A DNA stretch of 64,000 nt from Aureispira anguillae (lineage in GTDB: Bacteria; Bacteroidota; Bacteroidia; Chitinophagales; Saprospiraceae), in assembly GCF_026000115.1 (NCBI RefSeq), contig NZ_AP026867.1, positions 3,467,716 to 3,531,715 of the forward strand. The letters run 5' to 3'. The notes below the pieces were generated by a model. It did not search any database, was not told the DNA's origin, and worked only from the letters and a program-made list of their open reading frames with translations. The translations under genes were made by a program, and so were the position numbers. Shown one piece after another: positions 54,082 to 62,945 of this stretch. How positions within the stretch are numbered: the first letter of the stretch is position 1; each line of letters begins with the position of its first letter.

Positions 54082-55302
54082 ATGCTCAATCCACAAGAAA
54101 TTAAAAACTTATCCAGTTTATTAATCAGTTCAAATGACAATAGTGTTGAGATAGCTTTTCAATTATTAACCAATTATAATGAGGTGATTGAACAAGTGAC
54201 AAAAGAACTTGTTTTGATTGCTCAATTATCTTGGAACGATACACTTCGCAAGCAAGCCTACCAATTCTTACAAAAACAGTACGACACAAAGCAGTTGGAA
54301 CAATGGAACGAGGATTTTCGCCTTTTTCATATCTATAACAACCTTTTTGATATTGAAGATTTTGACAAGAACTGGGAGTGGTTTGAACGCCATGAATTGG
54401 TACGCCTCGATTATATGCCGCTAATTATTCAAAATAGTGAGTATGCAGGAGAATATTTTGCCATTGCCGAAACCCTTGCAGAGTATTACAAAAAGCGTTT
54501 GGATTGGGCAGAGCGTTATTATCATATTCCATTAGCGCATAATCCCCAAAATCTCAATGTATTGATTACCTTGGCAAATCTTTACAAAAATGGTTTTCAT
54601 CACTATGACAAAGCATTGCTTTATTACAATAAAATGCTCTATTTTGAAGAAACCCATTACGATGCACTAGAAGCCAAAGGCACCTTGCTCTTGGAATATA
54701 TGAAAAAGGTAGATGAGGCAATCAAGACCTTTGAGCTAGCACTCAACTTTCACCCCCAAGATGAAGTGTTGCGCATTTGGTTAGCCGATGCTTATATGGA
54801 AAAAAATACGACCACATCATTTCCCTTAGGCAAGAAAATATTAGAAACACTCCTAGAGCAATCGCCCTCTAATTCTTTTGCATGGACCATCTATGGCAAT
54901 CGACTTTGGCTGACTGAAAACAAGCCCAAAGAAGCAGAATTGGCTTACAAAAATGGCCTAAAACACAACCCTAGAAATTATAATATCTTAGGCAATCTAG
55001 CAGAGTTGTACGACTGCGTTTATAAGGATTATGAACAAGCAAAAGAATATTACCTCCACGCTTTTGCCATCTATATGGACGATGCTTTCCATTTGAGCAA
55101 TTATATTCGAATGTTGGTCTTTGCAAAACAAGATATAAAGGAGGCAAAAGATTATTATATACACTTACAAACCTTGTGTTTTGGAGCCGCCAAACGAGAA
55201 CCTGAGTTTAATGATTTACAATGGAAACAATTTCAGCAAGCAGAAGCTATTTTGTGGGAACAGTTTCCTGAACTCAAAAAAAACATCTTAAATACAGTGT
55301 AA
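54082..55302 (+). CDS. Tetratricopeptide-repeat protein, cytoplasmic
   Basis: The 406-residue protein is all-helical, with TPR repeats from about 130 to 370, for example LNVLITLANLYKNGFHHYDKALLYYNKMLYF and YNILGNLAELYDCVYKDYEQAKEYYLHAFAI (each seen in part). No signal peptide or enzyme motif. A protein-interaction scaffold is inferred. It is not clearly linked to its neighbours. Confidence 0.8.
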   Translation: MLNPQEIKNLSSLLISSNDNSVEIAFQLLTNYNEVIEQVTKELVLIAQLSWNDTLRKQAYQFLQKQYDTKQLEQWNEDFRLFHIYNNLFDIEDFDKNWEWFERHELVRLDYMPLIIQNSEYAGEYFAIAETLAEYYKKRLDWAERYYHIPLAHNPQNLNVLITLANLYKNGFHHYDKALLYYNKMLYFEETHYDALEAKGTLLLEYMKKVDEAIKTFELALNFHPQDEVLRIWLADAYMEKNTTTSFPLGKKILETLLEQSPSNSFAWTIYGNRLWLTENKPKEAELAYKNGLKHNPRNYNILGNLAELYDCVYKDYEQAKEYYLHAFAIYMDDAFHLSNYIRMLVFAKQDIKEAKDYYIHLQTLCFGAAKREPEFNDLQWKQFQQAEAILWEQFPELKKNILNTV

Positions 55303-55461
55303 CAAAAGTTATGGATGGTTTTTACAAAACGTTTTAGATGAGATTCGATGAAAATTACAGCGCTATCAAGGCGAAAAGTTGAAAAAGAAGAACGCTAAAA
55401 GACTCGATTAAAAAATAGTTAGAAATTTTTGTTAGAGTGTATTAAATCCTCCAAAACAAAG

Positions 55462-56106
55462 TTAATCATAAATACGCTTTAACGCTCTTAATAACAAAAG
55501 GCCAATATCCAAGCTCTTTTCAAACTCTGTATATATTTTATCATTGACCAACTGGTAAGGAAGTTTGTAACTAAGTTCTGTATTTGTAATTACAATTTCA
55601 CCAAAATACATCTTAGGAATCGATAGCATTTTATCCCTAGTTTGCTTATTTAATAAGTTTCTACTCGTAGACAAATTATTGGATTGGATCAAAAAGCGCT
55701 GGTCAAACTCCTGTACCCCCAATTCTACTTCGTTAACGGTTCCTAAACGCTTTCCTATTTTGCGCAAAAAATGCTCATTCACTAATTTCAATTCATAACC
55801 TTCTAGATTCAACCCGTGCTTCAATTTAAAAGCCGTCCAATGCACCGAGTGTTTGCCTGCTCCTGTTACATAAGTATAGCCAACAAATTCTTTTTCTTCA
55901 AGGATTCCCAATAAAATAGGTCCCCTCTTTGCTCCGTATTTTCCCTGTTTATCTTTCTCTAGCCTTAAGCTACTATACTGATTGGCTATTTTCTGAAAAT
56001 TGCCCAGTTTCTTCCCCTCTATCACTTTAAAAAGTTTGTAAACCACTGCTCCTACCAAAACACAAGCTAGGATAATGACTATTATTCCAATTAATTCATC
56101 TGACAT
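55462..56106 (-). CDS. Single-pass membrane protein of unknown function
   Basis: The 214-residue protein starts with one membrane helix (about residues 4-24, ELIGIIVIILACVLVGAVVY). A cytoplasmic or periplasmic beta-rich domain follows, with GPILLGILEEKEFVGYTYV and a conserved-looking HSVHWTAFKLKHG. No known family. It lies downstream of mosaic repeat A. Confidence 0.65.
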   Translation of the reverse strand: MSDELIGIIVIILACVLVGAVVYKLFKVIEGKKLGNFQKIANQYSSLRLEKDKQGKYGAKRGPILLGILEEKEFVGYTYVTGAGKHSVHWTAFKLKHGLNLEGYELKLVNEHFLRKIGKRLGTVNEVELGVQEFDQRFLIQSNNLSTSRNLLNKQTRDKMLSIPKMYFGEIVITNTELSYKLPYQLVNDKIYTEFEKSLDIGLLLLRALKRIYD

Positions 56107-56138
56107 ACTGTTCTTTTTATATTTTTTATTCCTTTTAA

Positions 56139-56453
56139 TACTCCGTTAATTAGCTAGTGCGCTAGCGCTTATGAGCTCCCTGAGGTCGGTTCGTTACACT
56201 CGTGAGATAGTTTTTTGATTACCAAACAACTAAGATTCAGAGTGGTAAAATTACATCATTTTAATAATCAACTGCGTAGCACTCATGAGCCAGCAAGCTG
56301 GGTTCTGCGTGGTTACTACGTGAGCCTTGTTACTCACTCTGTTTAGCTGCGCTGCTACTACGTGGTGTTACTAGTTCACTTTGTTCATGAAGTCGCTACG
56401 CTTAGTTCGTCCCTCGTGAGCCAGCAAGCTCTGTTCGGGTTTTCAACGGAGTA
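56139..56453 (+). repeat. Mosaic intergenic repeat, copy A (longest, 315 bp)
   Basis: Bounded by TACTCCGTT (56139-56147) and AACGGAGTA (56445-56453), exact inverted ends. Inside is a 47-bp block (56150-56196) identical to 60305-60351 in copy B. Other blocks are GTGGTTACTACGTGAGCCTTG (shared with E), GCTACGCTTAGTTCGTCCCTC (shared with D) and two GAGCCAGCAAGCT units. The right end is 6 bp from the stop of the GH-like gene. No open frame of note. Confidence 0.9.
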
Positions 56454-56459
56454 ATGCCT

Positions 56460-57566
56460 TTACAAAATAGCTTTTAATTTTATAAATACCTCTTTTTGTG
56501 CCACCGTTAAATCATCTGCTGTAAAAATACACATTCCTTTTGCGCCATTTTCTTTGGTAATCAGGATCGCTTGTTCCAATTCTTTAGGAGATCGCAGGGC
56601 AGGAGAATACAAACCTGCATGAATTGGAAAATCAACATCACGAACTCCTTGTTGCGTAGCAAAACCAATCCAATTGATGCTTTCTCTATAAAAATTATGA
56701 TACAACATTGGGTAAGCAGCGTTCAAGTTCCAATCGTTCCATGCTTGGCGAACCATTTGGCGAGACATTTCAGGAAAAGGGAAAACGGCTGCTGTTAACT
56801 CAATATTATGTTCTTTTGTAATAACAGCAATAGCATTGACCAATTCCGTGACCGCATTCAAACGATATTGTCGCCACTCTGTGCTCAATTCGGGGTGTTC
56901 CATCTCTATTGGGTCTTTTCCAAACAAAGCCTTAAATCCTGCTCTAGCAATTGGATGGTAACCATAATCATATTCTGGTAACTCTGTTTCTTGTTTAATT
57001 TTGTATTTGGGCTGCAAATCTGCCCCCAAAATAACATCCACATAACGCACATAATCTAAATGCACAGAAGCCAATCCCTCTACTTCACAATAAGATCGAA
57101 CCTTATCTTTGATGTATTCACAAGCATCGGGATGAAATGGGCTCAACCACTGATAGTAATCAACATAAGCCCGATATTCTAAAGAATGTTGACCATTTCG
57201 ATTGACCGCATACCACTCAGGATGTTGCTGCGTTTCTTTGTTTCCAGGTTGATTCAAGGTCCACATCCAAGCATGAACCTTCATGTTCATAGCAGTTGCC
57301 AAAGGAAGCAGCTTGGTCAAAAAATCAGGATTTCCCTGCACTAGCAACTCACTTATTCCTAAAGAATCATAGGTTTTAAGTCGCTGTTCCCAATCCACTT
57401 GGTCAAACTCCTTTTTGCCGTGCACCCAAGTCGAAAGTATAAAAGTACTGTCAACCACTTGCCTTTCATCTTCTACAACCTTCAATGGCTCAACGTCCCC
57501 TACCCTTTCTTTACAGGCAAAAACAATCATCAATATAAGACTGATAACAATTATAAAACCTTTCAT
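56460..57566 (-). CDS. GH10-like/GHL10 putative glycoside hydrolase lipoprotein
   Basis: The 368-residue protein has a lipobox (MIVFAC, Cys18). The mature part resembles the family 10-like (PF02638) hydrolases: MKVHAWMWTLN near 90, GLASVHLDYVRYVDVIL near 168, and an Asn/Glu-rich TIM-barrel pattern. Catalytic acids are likely in HLDYVRY and the later ELTAAVFPFPE region but I cannot assign them with certainty. It lies 29 bp after the CBM9-like gene on the same strand. Confidence 0.75.
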   Translation of the reverse strand: MKGFIIVISLILMIVFACKERVGDVEPLKVVEDERQVVDSTFILSTWVHGKKEFDQVDWEQRLKTYDSLGISELLVQGNPDFLTKLLPLATAMNMKVHAWMWTLNQPGNKETQQHPEWYAVNRNGQHSLEYRAYVDYYQWLSPFHPDACEYIKDKVRSYCEVEGLASVHLDYVRYVDVILGADLQPKYKIKQETELPEYDYGYHPIARAGFKALFGKDPIEMEHPELSTEWRQYRLNAVTELVNAIAVITKEHNIELTAAVFPFPEMSRQMVRQAWNDWNLNAAYPMLYHNFYRESINWIGFATQQGVRDVDFPIHAGLYSPALRSPKELEQAILITKENGAKGMCIFTADDLTVAQKEVFIKLKAIL

Positions 57567-57595
57567 AGCTTCCTATTATAATTCCTGATAAATTC

Positions 57596-58684
57596 TCATT
57601 GGAGGGATTTAAATCGCCCCATTTCATTAATAACAAATTCTTTTTCTAGTGTTTGATTATAAATATAAATTTCAAACCCTGAGTATGTTTTGACAAATTT
57701 TGCTTCAAAAATTTCATCTTTTAGATGAATGGATTGAATCTTTTGAGTTTGCCCGACCTTATTGTCCAACATTTTTTGGTGCGCTCCTAAGCGTATCTGT
57801 TCTAACAAAGCATAAGCAACCTGTTTGGTTAGCAAATTTTCAATCTCAATAGGGCTTTTTTTATGGGTCAGTTCATTATCCGTAAATTCAATATAGCCCC
57901 ATCGTTCGGGACAATGCATATTGATGGCTCCTTGGTTGGACCAAACCCAATTGTATTCAGGCAATAGTTTCCCATCTACTTTTTTTCGACTATAGCCACC
58001 ACTATCAATACTATGTTCCCACTGTACTCTCGAAAAATTTACCCGCCAATAGTCCCCTGCCTGTGGGCCTTTTACTTTTTTTCGTTTTTTTTGCAAAATC
58101 ACTTCTAAAGGAATAGCCATTTCAACAGCCCAATACTGATCCATATCGCTCGGATCATTGATGGTTCCTGCTATTTCAACAGCTGTTTTTAAGCCCTCTA
58201 TTTCATAATAATCATTGGCTTTACCTCCAAAACGATACGGCTTATCAAGTCTTAAATCCCAAGTAGTATTTAAGGCATTTACTTCTATTTCTGTATAATT
58301 ATAGGTGTCATCAGTGGGGTCTATAAACACCTCAAAATCATTGTTGTAAAAAATAATAGCGTCATGATTGGTTATATCGCCCCAAATGTGAGGTTCTTCC
58401 ATTTCTGCATATAGATATAAATACTGATCGTCCCAAAGCATTTTTACTTGAGTTTTATATTGGGGTACTTTTATTCCTTCTATATCTATAAATGGCTCTG
58501 TAAACGATGCATTTTGCCAATCCTCCTCCTCAGGTTTTCCATCAAGATTAATGGTATGCTTTGTTTTGTACACAATATAATGCTTAGGAAAAACTACCTT
58601 TTTGTGAACATCAATGAAAACGGGTTCTTCTATGGAAAAAATACAGCTTGTCAAGAGAAAGAACCCAATAATAGTTAGTCTCAT
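57596..58684 (-). CDS. CBM9-like carbohydrate-binding exported protein
   Basis: The 362-residue protein has a signal/lipoprotein-like N-terminus (GFFLLTSCIFS, Cys14). The core resembles CBM9-type domains (PF06452): INLDGKPEEEDWQNASF, QVKMLWDDQYLYLYAEMEEP and DIDPTDD-like acidic patches. It ends with a helical region. No catalytic motif is clear. It is co-directional with the GH-like lipoprotein, so the two probably act on one external glycan. Confidence 0.75.
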   Translation of the reverse strand: MRLTIIGFFLLTSCIFSIEEPVFIDVHKKVVFPKHYIVYKTKHTINLDGKPEEEDWQNASFTEPFIDIEGIKVPQYKTQVKMLWDDQYLYLYAEMEEPHIWGDITNHDAIIFYNNDFEVFIDPTDDTYNYTEIEVNALNTTWDLRLDKPYRFGGKANDYYEIEGLKTAVEIAGTINDPSDMDQYWAVEMAIPLEVILQKKRKKVKGPQAGDYWRVNFSRVQWEHSIDSGGYSRKKVDGKLLPEYNWVWSNQGAINMHCPERWGYIEFTDNELTHKKSPIEIENLLTKQVAYALLEQIRLGAHQKMLDNKVGQTQKIQSIHLKDEIFEAKFVKTYSGFEIYIYNQTLEKEFVINEMGRFKSLQ

Positions 58685-59106
58685 TTTTTTTAAAAGTAGG
58701 TATACGTAAAACTAATGATTGTAAATTTACATTTTTTTTGCAACTGACGACCTCTTCCCATGCTTCTCTAGTTACTACAAACCTTGGTAAATTTAACAAA
58801 CAATCAATACTACTTTAGTATTTTTTGTGCTCTAAAAGCAATTAGTGGGTTTTGAAAATAAAAAATAGCCCTAGATCAACTCTAGAACTATTCATTTATA
58901 AGTGAACGATTTTTTATAGTATCGATATTACTATGGAGGTTTACAAGGGGGCTATTCTTTTTTGTCTTTTGATATTATGCTTAGATTTGGAATGGTTGTC
59001 AATTCCATTTTTCAACCAACCATACTGCCTTTTTATGGGCAAATAGAAGTTCATTATAGATTCTAACTTTTTGAAGGAGGAGGAAGATTACCTCCTCCTT
59101 CAATCT
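58685..59106. other. 422-bp gap
   Basis: AT-rich, no coding frame. The only structure is a hairpin at 59073-59101 just after the MoeB-like stop. Confidence 0.55.
59073..59101 (-). terminator. Hairpin after the MoeB-like gene
   Basis: GAAGGAGGAGG pairs perfectly with CCTCCTCCTTC, 7-nt loop, 6 bp after the stop. It lacks a T-run on the minus strand, so factor-independent termination is uncertain. Confidence 0.5.
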
Positions 59107-60213
59107 CTAATTAAGAGCATTCCAGTTCTTAATTCCTCCTGTAAGATTTTTCAAATTAGTATAGCCCAATTGTTCTTGCAATTGCTGAATAGCAATTTTA
59201 CTACGAATTCCCTTTGCACAAATCACCACTACAGGCTTATTTTTAGGAATTTGATCCGCAGATAACAATAAACGAGGTAAAGGAATATTAATACCTGCTA
59301 ATTCGGTATAACGAGGTTGTTCCCACAATTCTCGAACATCCACAATCGTATAATTTGCTAGATCTTTTGCCAAGTCAGCGGCAGAGATTTCTATAATTTC
59401 AGTAGCTTGCTCCATTCCACAAAACAGTTGATAATTAGTTGTTTTAAATTCTTTTTCTAGTTCTTTTGTTTTTGTTATAACAGCGTGATTGGTATTGATA
59501 TTCAGCACCAAACTTTGAGTATTCAACGCATTATAAACCAATAGTTTTCCTGTTAGCACCTCCCCTAGTCCTAAGATGATTTTTAGTGCTTCATTTGCTT
59601 GCATTGCTCCAATAATTCCAGGCAAAACGCCCAATACTCCAACTTCTGAGCAATTGGGTACTTCGTTAGGTGCTGGAGGTTCTGGAAACAAACAACGATA
59701 ACTAGGTCCCTCTTTATAATTAAATACCGCAACCTGCCCTTCAAAGCGAAAAATAGAACCATAAACCAAGGGCTTATTCGTAATCACACAAGCATCATTC
59801 ACCATATAACGAGTCGCAAAATTATCAGTGCCATCTACTATAAGATCATATGCTCTAAATAGATCCAATGCATTCTCTGTTGTCAAAGCGTAGGGATATG
59901 CCTCAATACTGATGAAAGGATTTAGGTTTAATAAACGTTTCCTAGCTGCTAAAGCCTTATTGGTACCAACATCTTGTACGGTATAAAGAATTTGACGTTG
60001 CAAGTTGCTTTCTTCCAAAACATCCATGTCGATAACCCCCAATTTCCCAACTCCTGCTGCTGCCAAGTATTGCAACACAGGGCAACCCAAGCCTCCAGCC
60101 CCAATCACAAGCACCTTAGCTGCTTTCAGCTTTTTTTGACCACTTTCGCCAATATCCGATAACAATAAATGACGACTATATCTTGCTAATTCTTCTTTGG
60201 TTAAATTCATCAT
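59107..60213 (-). CDS. ThiF/MoeB-family adenylyltransferase with C-terminal rhodanese domain
   Basis: The 368-residue protein has an adenylating domain: GAGGLG at 38-43, DGTDNFATRY and CSEVGVLGVLPGIIGAMQAN with the family Cys. Residues about 265-368 are a rhodanese domain with C332 (VVICAKGIRS). Such proteins activate and thiolate a ubiquitin-like sulfur carrier (MoaD/ThiS). The usual zinc tetrad appears incomplete: GPSYRC has one Cys where CYRC is usual, and the later CxxC is absent. The carrier gene is not next to it. A repeat copy and -7 box lie upstream. Confidence 0.9.
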   Translation of the reverse strand: MMNLTKEELARYSRHLLLSDIGESGQKKLKAAKVLVIGAGGLGCPVLQYLAAAGVGKLGVIDMDVLEESNLQRQILYTVQDVGTNKALAARKRLLNLNPFISIEAYPYALTTENALDLFRAYDLIVDGTDNFATRYMVNDACVITNKPLVYGSIFRFEGQVAVFNYKEGPSYRCLFPEPPAPNEVPNCSEVGVLGVLPGIIGAMQANEALKIILGLGEVLTGKLLVYNALNTQSLVLNINTNHAVITKTKELEKEFKTTNYQLFCGMEQATEIIEISAADLAKDLANYTIVDVRELWEQPRYTELAGINIPLPRLLLSADQIPKNKPVVVICAKGIRSKIAIQQLQEQLGYTNLKNLTGGIKNWNALN

Positions 60214-60250
60214 CTCTATTTTAATAATAGTTATAGTTGTTGGGACCTAA

Positions 60251-60455
60251 TACTCCGTTAATTAGTTCGCTGTACTCTTGTATTCGATTAGCTTCGCTGC
60301 TAGGTTAGCTAGTGCGCTAGCGCTTATGAGCTCCCTGAGGTCGGTTCGTTATCACTCCTGAGCCAGCAAGCTGGGTTCTACATGGTTACTACGTGAGTCT
60401 TGTTACTCATTCTGTTTATGAGATCGCAAGCTCTGTTCTGATTTTAAACGGAGTA
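60251..60455 (+). repeat. Mosaic intergenic repeat, copy B
   Basis: 205 bp bounded by TACTCCGTT (60251-60259) and AACGGAGTA (60447-60455). It shares 47 bp exactly with copy A. Its last 38 bp (60418-60455) are identical to the last 38 bp of copy C. A minus-strand -7 box lies just outside, so it would sit in the leader of the MoeB-like gene. Confidence 0.9.
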
Positions 60456-60469
60456 AAGTCAGTACAGGA

Positions 60470-60477
60470 CAAACCTA
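60470..60477 (-). promoter_or_regulatory. Candidate -7 box upstream of the MoeB-like gene
   Basis: Minus strand TAGGTTTG fits TAnnTTTG. It lies 14 bp outside repeat B. No firm -33 element. Confidence 0.4.
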
Positions 60478-60636
60478 GTAATAGCTGACTATTCTGATTC
60501 TTTGATAACTTATAAATTAAAAGGCCAAGAATATCTATTTTCTCTGCAAAGATATAATCTTTAAGTAGAATATTTCGTTAGAATTAAATATCTACTCATT
60601 TTTTCATTCCTCGATCATCGAAACAACCACGCAACC

Positions 60637-61500
60637 ATGAAATTCATCCATCTTCTCAGTTTAATCTTAGTCTTCCCCACTCTACTTTTTGCTGCGGTTC
60701 CCCCAAAAGTAAAAACGCTTAGTTTGAACCATGCCATTCAACAAAAAATCATTAGTCTTAATAAGGTTAAATACATTGGTAAACAATCCCTCCAATTAAC
60801 CATTAAAAATATTCACAAAAGAAAAGACATTAAGATTCATTTCCCAACAGGTCTACAATTTGCTTCTAAGGATAGTTCGGAACAGGATCAAATTATCTTA
60901 CAAGAACGTATATTATTGGTTCGTGCGGGGAAAAGCATTAGCCCTAGCTTTGTTAGTTATTGTACACAATCAGACCATTTGAGTCCTGGATTAAACAGCG
61001 AATTTAAATTAAAAGAAAATGCCAATGGGCAACTCTTAGAACTTGCTCAATTTTTAGCAACCATCAAAGATAGTCAATACACCTCCCAACATGCTGTATG
61101 GGCAGTGACCAACGATCACGATTTAAAAGGCCTGCACCATAATGATTTCAAAACCGCCTTAAAAATCCAAAAATTTGTTGCGGATCTAACAGGGAAACCT
61201 TTACCGCAATATACCGTTCGCTATCGTGATGGCAGCGAGCGTCAAGTGGCGTTTACTGGCGAAACAATCCTCATTTATGGAAACCACCAGTACACACTTA
61301 GCCAAGATGCCTTGGTCACCTGCCAAATCTTTAACGAAGCAGGAGAAATGGTACAGGAAGTTTTTAAGGATATGAAACAAAAAAAAGGAAAAGTGCGCTT
61401 CAATTTTCACCTAAAAACAATGGACTTGCCCAAGGGAAAATACGTCTCAAAAGTGATTATTAATAACCAAACTTTTAAAGAACAATGGGTGGAGGCTTAA
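60637..61500 (+). CDS. Secreted protein of unknown function
   Basis: The 287-residue protein has a signal peptide (about 1-19, ending LLFAA). The mature part shows a beta-rich segment near 40-60 and a helical-looking part with THELRKENAN-like charged stretches; the C-terminal 90 residues resemble a small Ig-like domain with a K-G-K-Y motif (LPKGKYVSKVIINN), like a degraded sorting domain. The block FVSYCTQSDHLSPGLNSEFKL contains a single Cys. No known family. Confidence 0.65.
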   Translation: MKFIHLLSLILVFPTLLFAAVPPKVKTLSLNHAIQQKIISLNKVKYIGKQSLQLTIKNIHKRKDIKIHFPTGLQFASKDSSEQDQIILQERILLVRAGKSISPSFVSYCTQSDHLSPGLNSEFKLKENANGQLLELAQFLATIKDSQYTSQHAVWAVTNDHDLKGLHHNDFKTALKIQKFVADLTGKPLPQYTVRYRDGSERQVAFTGETILIYGNHQYTLSQDALVTCQIFNEAGEMVQEVFKDMKQKKGKVRFNFHLKTMDLPKGKYVSKVIINNQTFKEQWVEA

Positions 61501-61586
61501 TTTTAGCCCCAAGGCAAAAAATGTTATGATAATGATAAAAAATGTGGCAAAAGCAGTTCTTCCTTATAAATACTGGATTTAGTTTG

Positions 61587-61594
61587 TAAATTTG
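61587..61594 (+). promoter_or_regulatory. Candidate -7 box upstream of the SpoU gene
   Basis: TAAATTTG fits TAnnTTTG, 13 bp before repeat C, implying that repeat C is in the leader of the SpoU gene. Confidence 0.45.
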
Positions 61595-61607
61595 CATTTT
61601 AATATAA

Positions 61608-61673
61608 TACTCCGTTAAATTAGTTTGCTGTGCTCATGAGATCGCAAGCTCTGTTCTGATTTTAAACGGAGTA
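61608..61673 (+). repeat. Mosaic intergenic repeat, copy C (shortest complete, 66 bp)
   Basis: Bounded by TACTCCGTT (61608-61616) and AACGGAGTA (61665-61673). The last 38 bp are identical to the end of copy B. It lies 26 bp before the start of the SpoU gene. Confidence 0.9.
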
Positions 61674-61699
61674 ATGTTAATACAAAACCAGACTACAAA

Positions 61700-62242
61700 T
61701 TGAAAAAACGATCTATGCTAGAACTCAACCGTTTATCTGTTGAGTCGTTTAAAGAAACCCAAAAAACCCCTATCATAGTTATCTTAGATAATATTCGTTC
61801 TGCGCTTAATGTAGGTTCTGCCTTTAGAACCAGCGATGCTTTCCTAGTACAAGAAATTGCACTCTGTGGTATTACTGCGCAACCTCCCCACCGTGAAATT
61901 CTAAAAACAGCCATTGGTGCCACCAATTCTGTAGATTGGCAGTATTTTGAAAACACGCAAGCAGCAATACAGCAATATAGAGAACAAGGTTATCACATTG
62001 CGGCTGTCGAACAAGCTGCTGATAGTATCCCCCTTCAACATGTAAGCCCAAAAGCACAAGCAAAAATGGCAATTATCTTTGGCAATGAAGTTAAGGGGGT
62101 TGATCAAGCCGTTATGGATGAGGTAGATTCTTGCATAGAAATTCCTCAATTTGGCACCAAACATTCCTTTAATATCTCTGTTTCTATGGGGATTGTATTG
62201 TGGAGTCTAACCCAAAAAATTCGTCCTGACCTTATTGTTTAA
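61700..62242 (+). CDS. SpoU/TrmH-family RNA 2'-O-ribose methyltransferase
   Basis: The 180-residue protein starts at TTG 61700, which aligns with the usual family start (KKRSMLELNRLSVESF); ATG at 61715 is the alternative. SPOUT motifs: NIRSALNVGSAFRTSDAF, IIFGNEVKGVD and IPQFGTKHSFNISVSMGI, forming the trefoil-knot SAM site. It methylates a ribose in tRNA or rRNA; the target is not determined. Mosaic repeat C lies in its leader. Confidence 0.9.
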   Translation: MKKRSMLELNRLSVESFKETQKTPIIVILDNIRSALNVGSAFRTSDAFLVQEIALCGITAQPPHREILKTAIGATNSVDWQYFENTQAAIQQYREQGYHIAAVEQAADSIPLQHVSPKAQAKMAIIFGNEVKGVDQAVMDEVDSCIEIPQFGTKHSFNISVSMGIVLWSLTQKIRPDLIV

Positions 62243-62461
62243 TCAACCATTTGTAAATCAACAATTATCATAAAACAATAGCCAATCAATCACACTAGAT
62301 CAGGCATTAATCGTCCATAGGCTTAGATTGACAAAATCAGTATGTTTTTTCTAAATTTTACTTGGCGGTATTGGTACTGCTTATTTATGAATTGGCAACT
62401 GGTACATCAATTGCCCAAAGTAATCCTGTCTAGATGACTTAGCTATCAATACACTTTAATA

Positions 62462-62905
62462 ATGAAAGTAGATCTTAATTTTGTCAAAGATATGGTGGAA
62501 GAACAAATTCCAATCCATAAATTTTTAGGCGTAAAACTTGTTGAAATTCGTAGAAATTATGCCAAAGTTCACGTACCTTTCCAAGAGGCTGTTCTTGGAG
62601 ATATTATTCGCAGAAGATGGCATGGGGGCATTTTGGCAACGATAATGGACTCTGTTGGAGGCTTGGCTGGTATGACGCATCTTACTTCTTTTGAAGATAA
62701 AATGGCAACCATAGATTTGAGGGTAGATTACCTGAAAGGTGCCGAAGCCAAAGATATTTTTGTAGAGGGCGAGATCGTTCGCTTGGGAAATCGAATTTTG
62801 GTTACCAGTATGAAGGTTTGGGATGAAACAGAGACCGAATTACTAGCAGAAGGAAAAGGCGTTTACAACTTTATACGAATGAAAGATAAGGTATTGGTTG
62901 AATAG
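62462..62905 (+). CDS. PaaI-family hotdog thioesterase
   Basis: The 147-residue protein has the hotdog signature WHGGILATIMDSVGGLAG (PaaI type: HGG, then D and G in the long helix) and strand segments ATIDLRVDYLKG. It probably hydrolyses acyl-CoA thioesters; the substrate is unknown. The GNAT gene follows 40 bp on. Confidence 0.9.
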   Translation: MKVDLNFVKDMVEEQIPIHKFLGVKLVEIRRNYAKVHVPFQEAVLGDIIRRRWHGGILATIMDSVGGLAGMTHLTSFEDKMATIDLRVDYLKGAEAKDIFVEGEIVRLGNRILVTSMKVWDETETELLAEGKGVYNFIRMKDKVLVE

Positions 62906-62945
62906 TCTTTGTTCTATTCCCCCCAATTAAAATTCCATTTTTGTT

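Larger units (their letters stand above)
60214..60636. other. 423-bp divergent gap with mosaic repeat B
   Basis: Repeat copy B (60251-60455) fills half of it. A minus-strand -7 box lies at 60470-60477. No coding frame. Confidence 0.6.

Noticed and set aside
55303-55461. Possible mobile-element border in the gap between converging genes
   Set aside because: I see no inverted repeat, no repeat block shared with other gaps and no transposase remnant.
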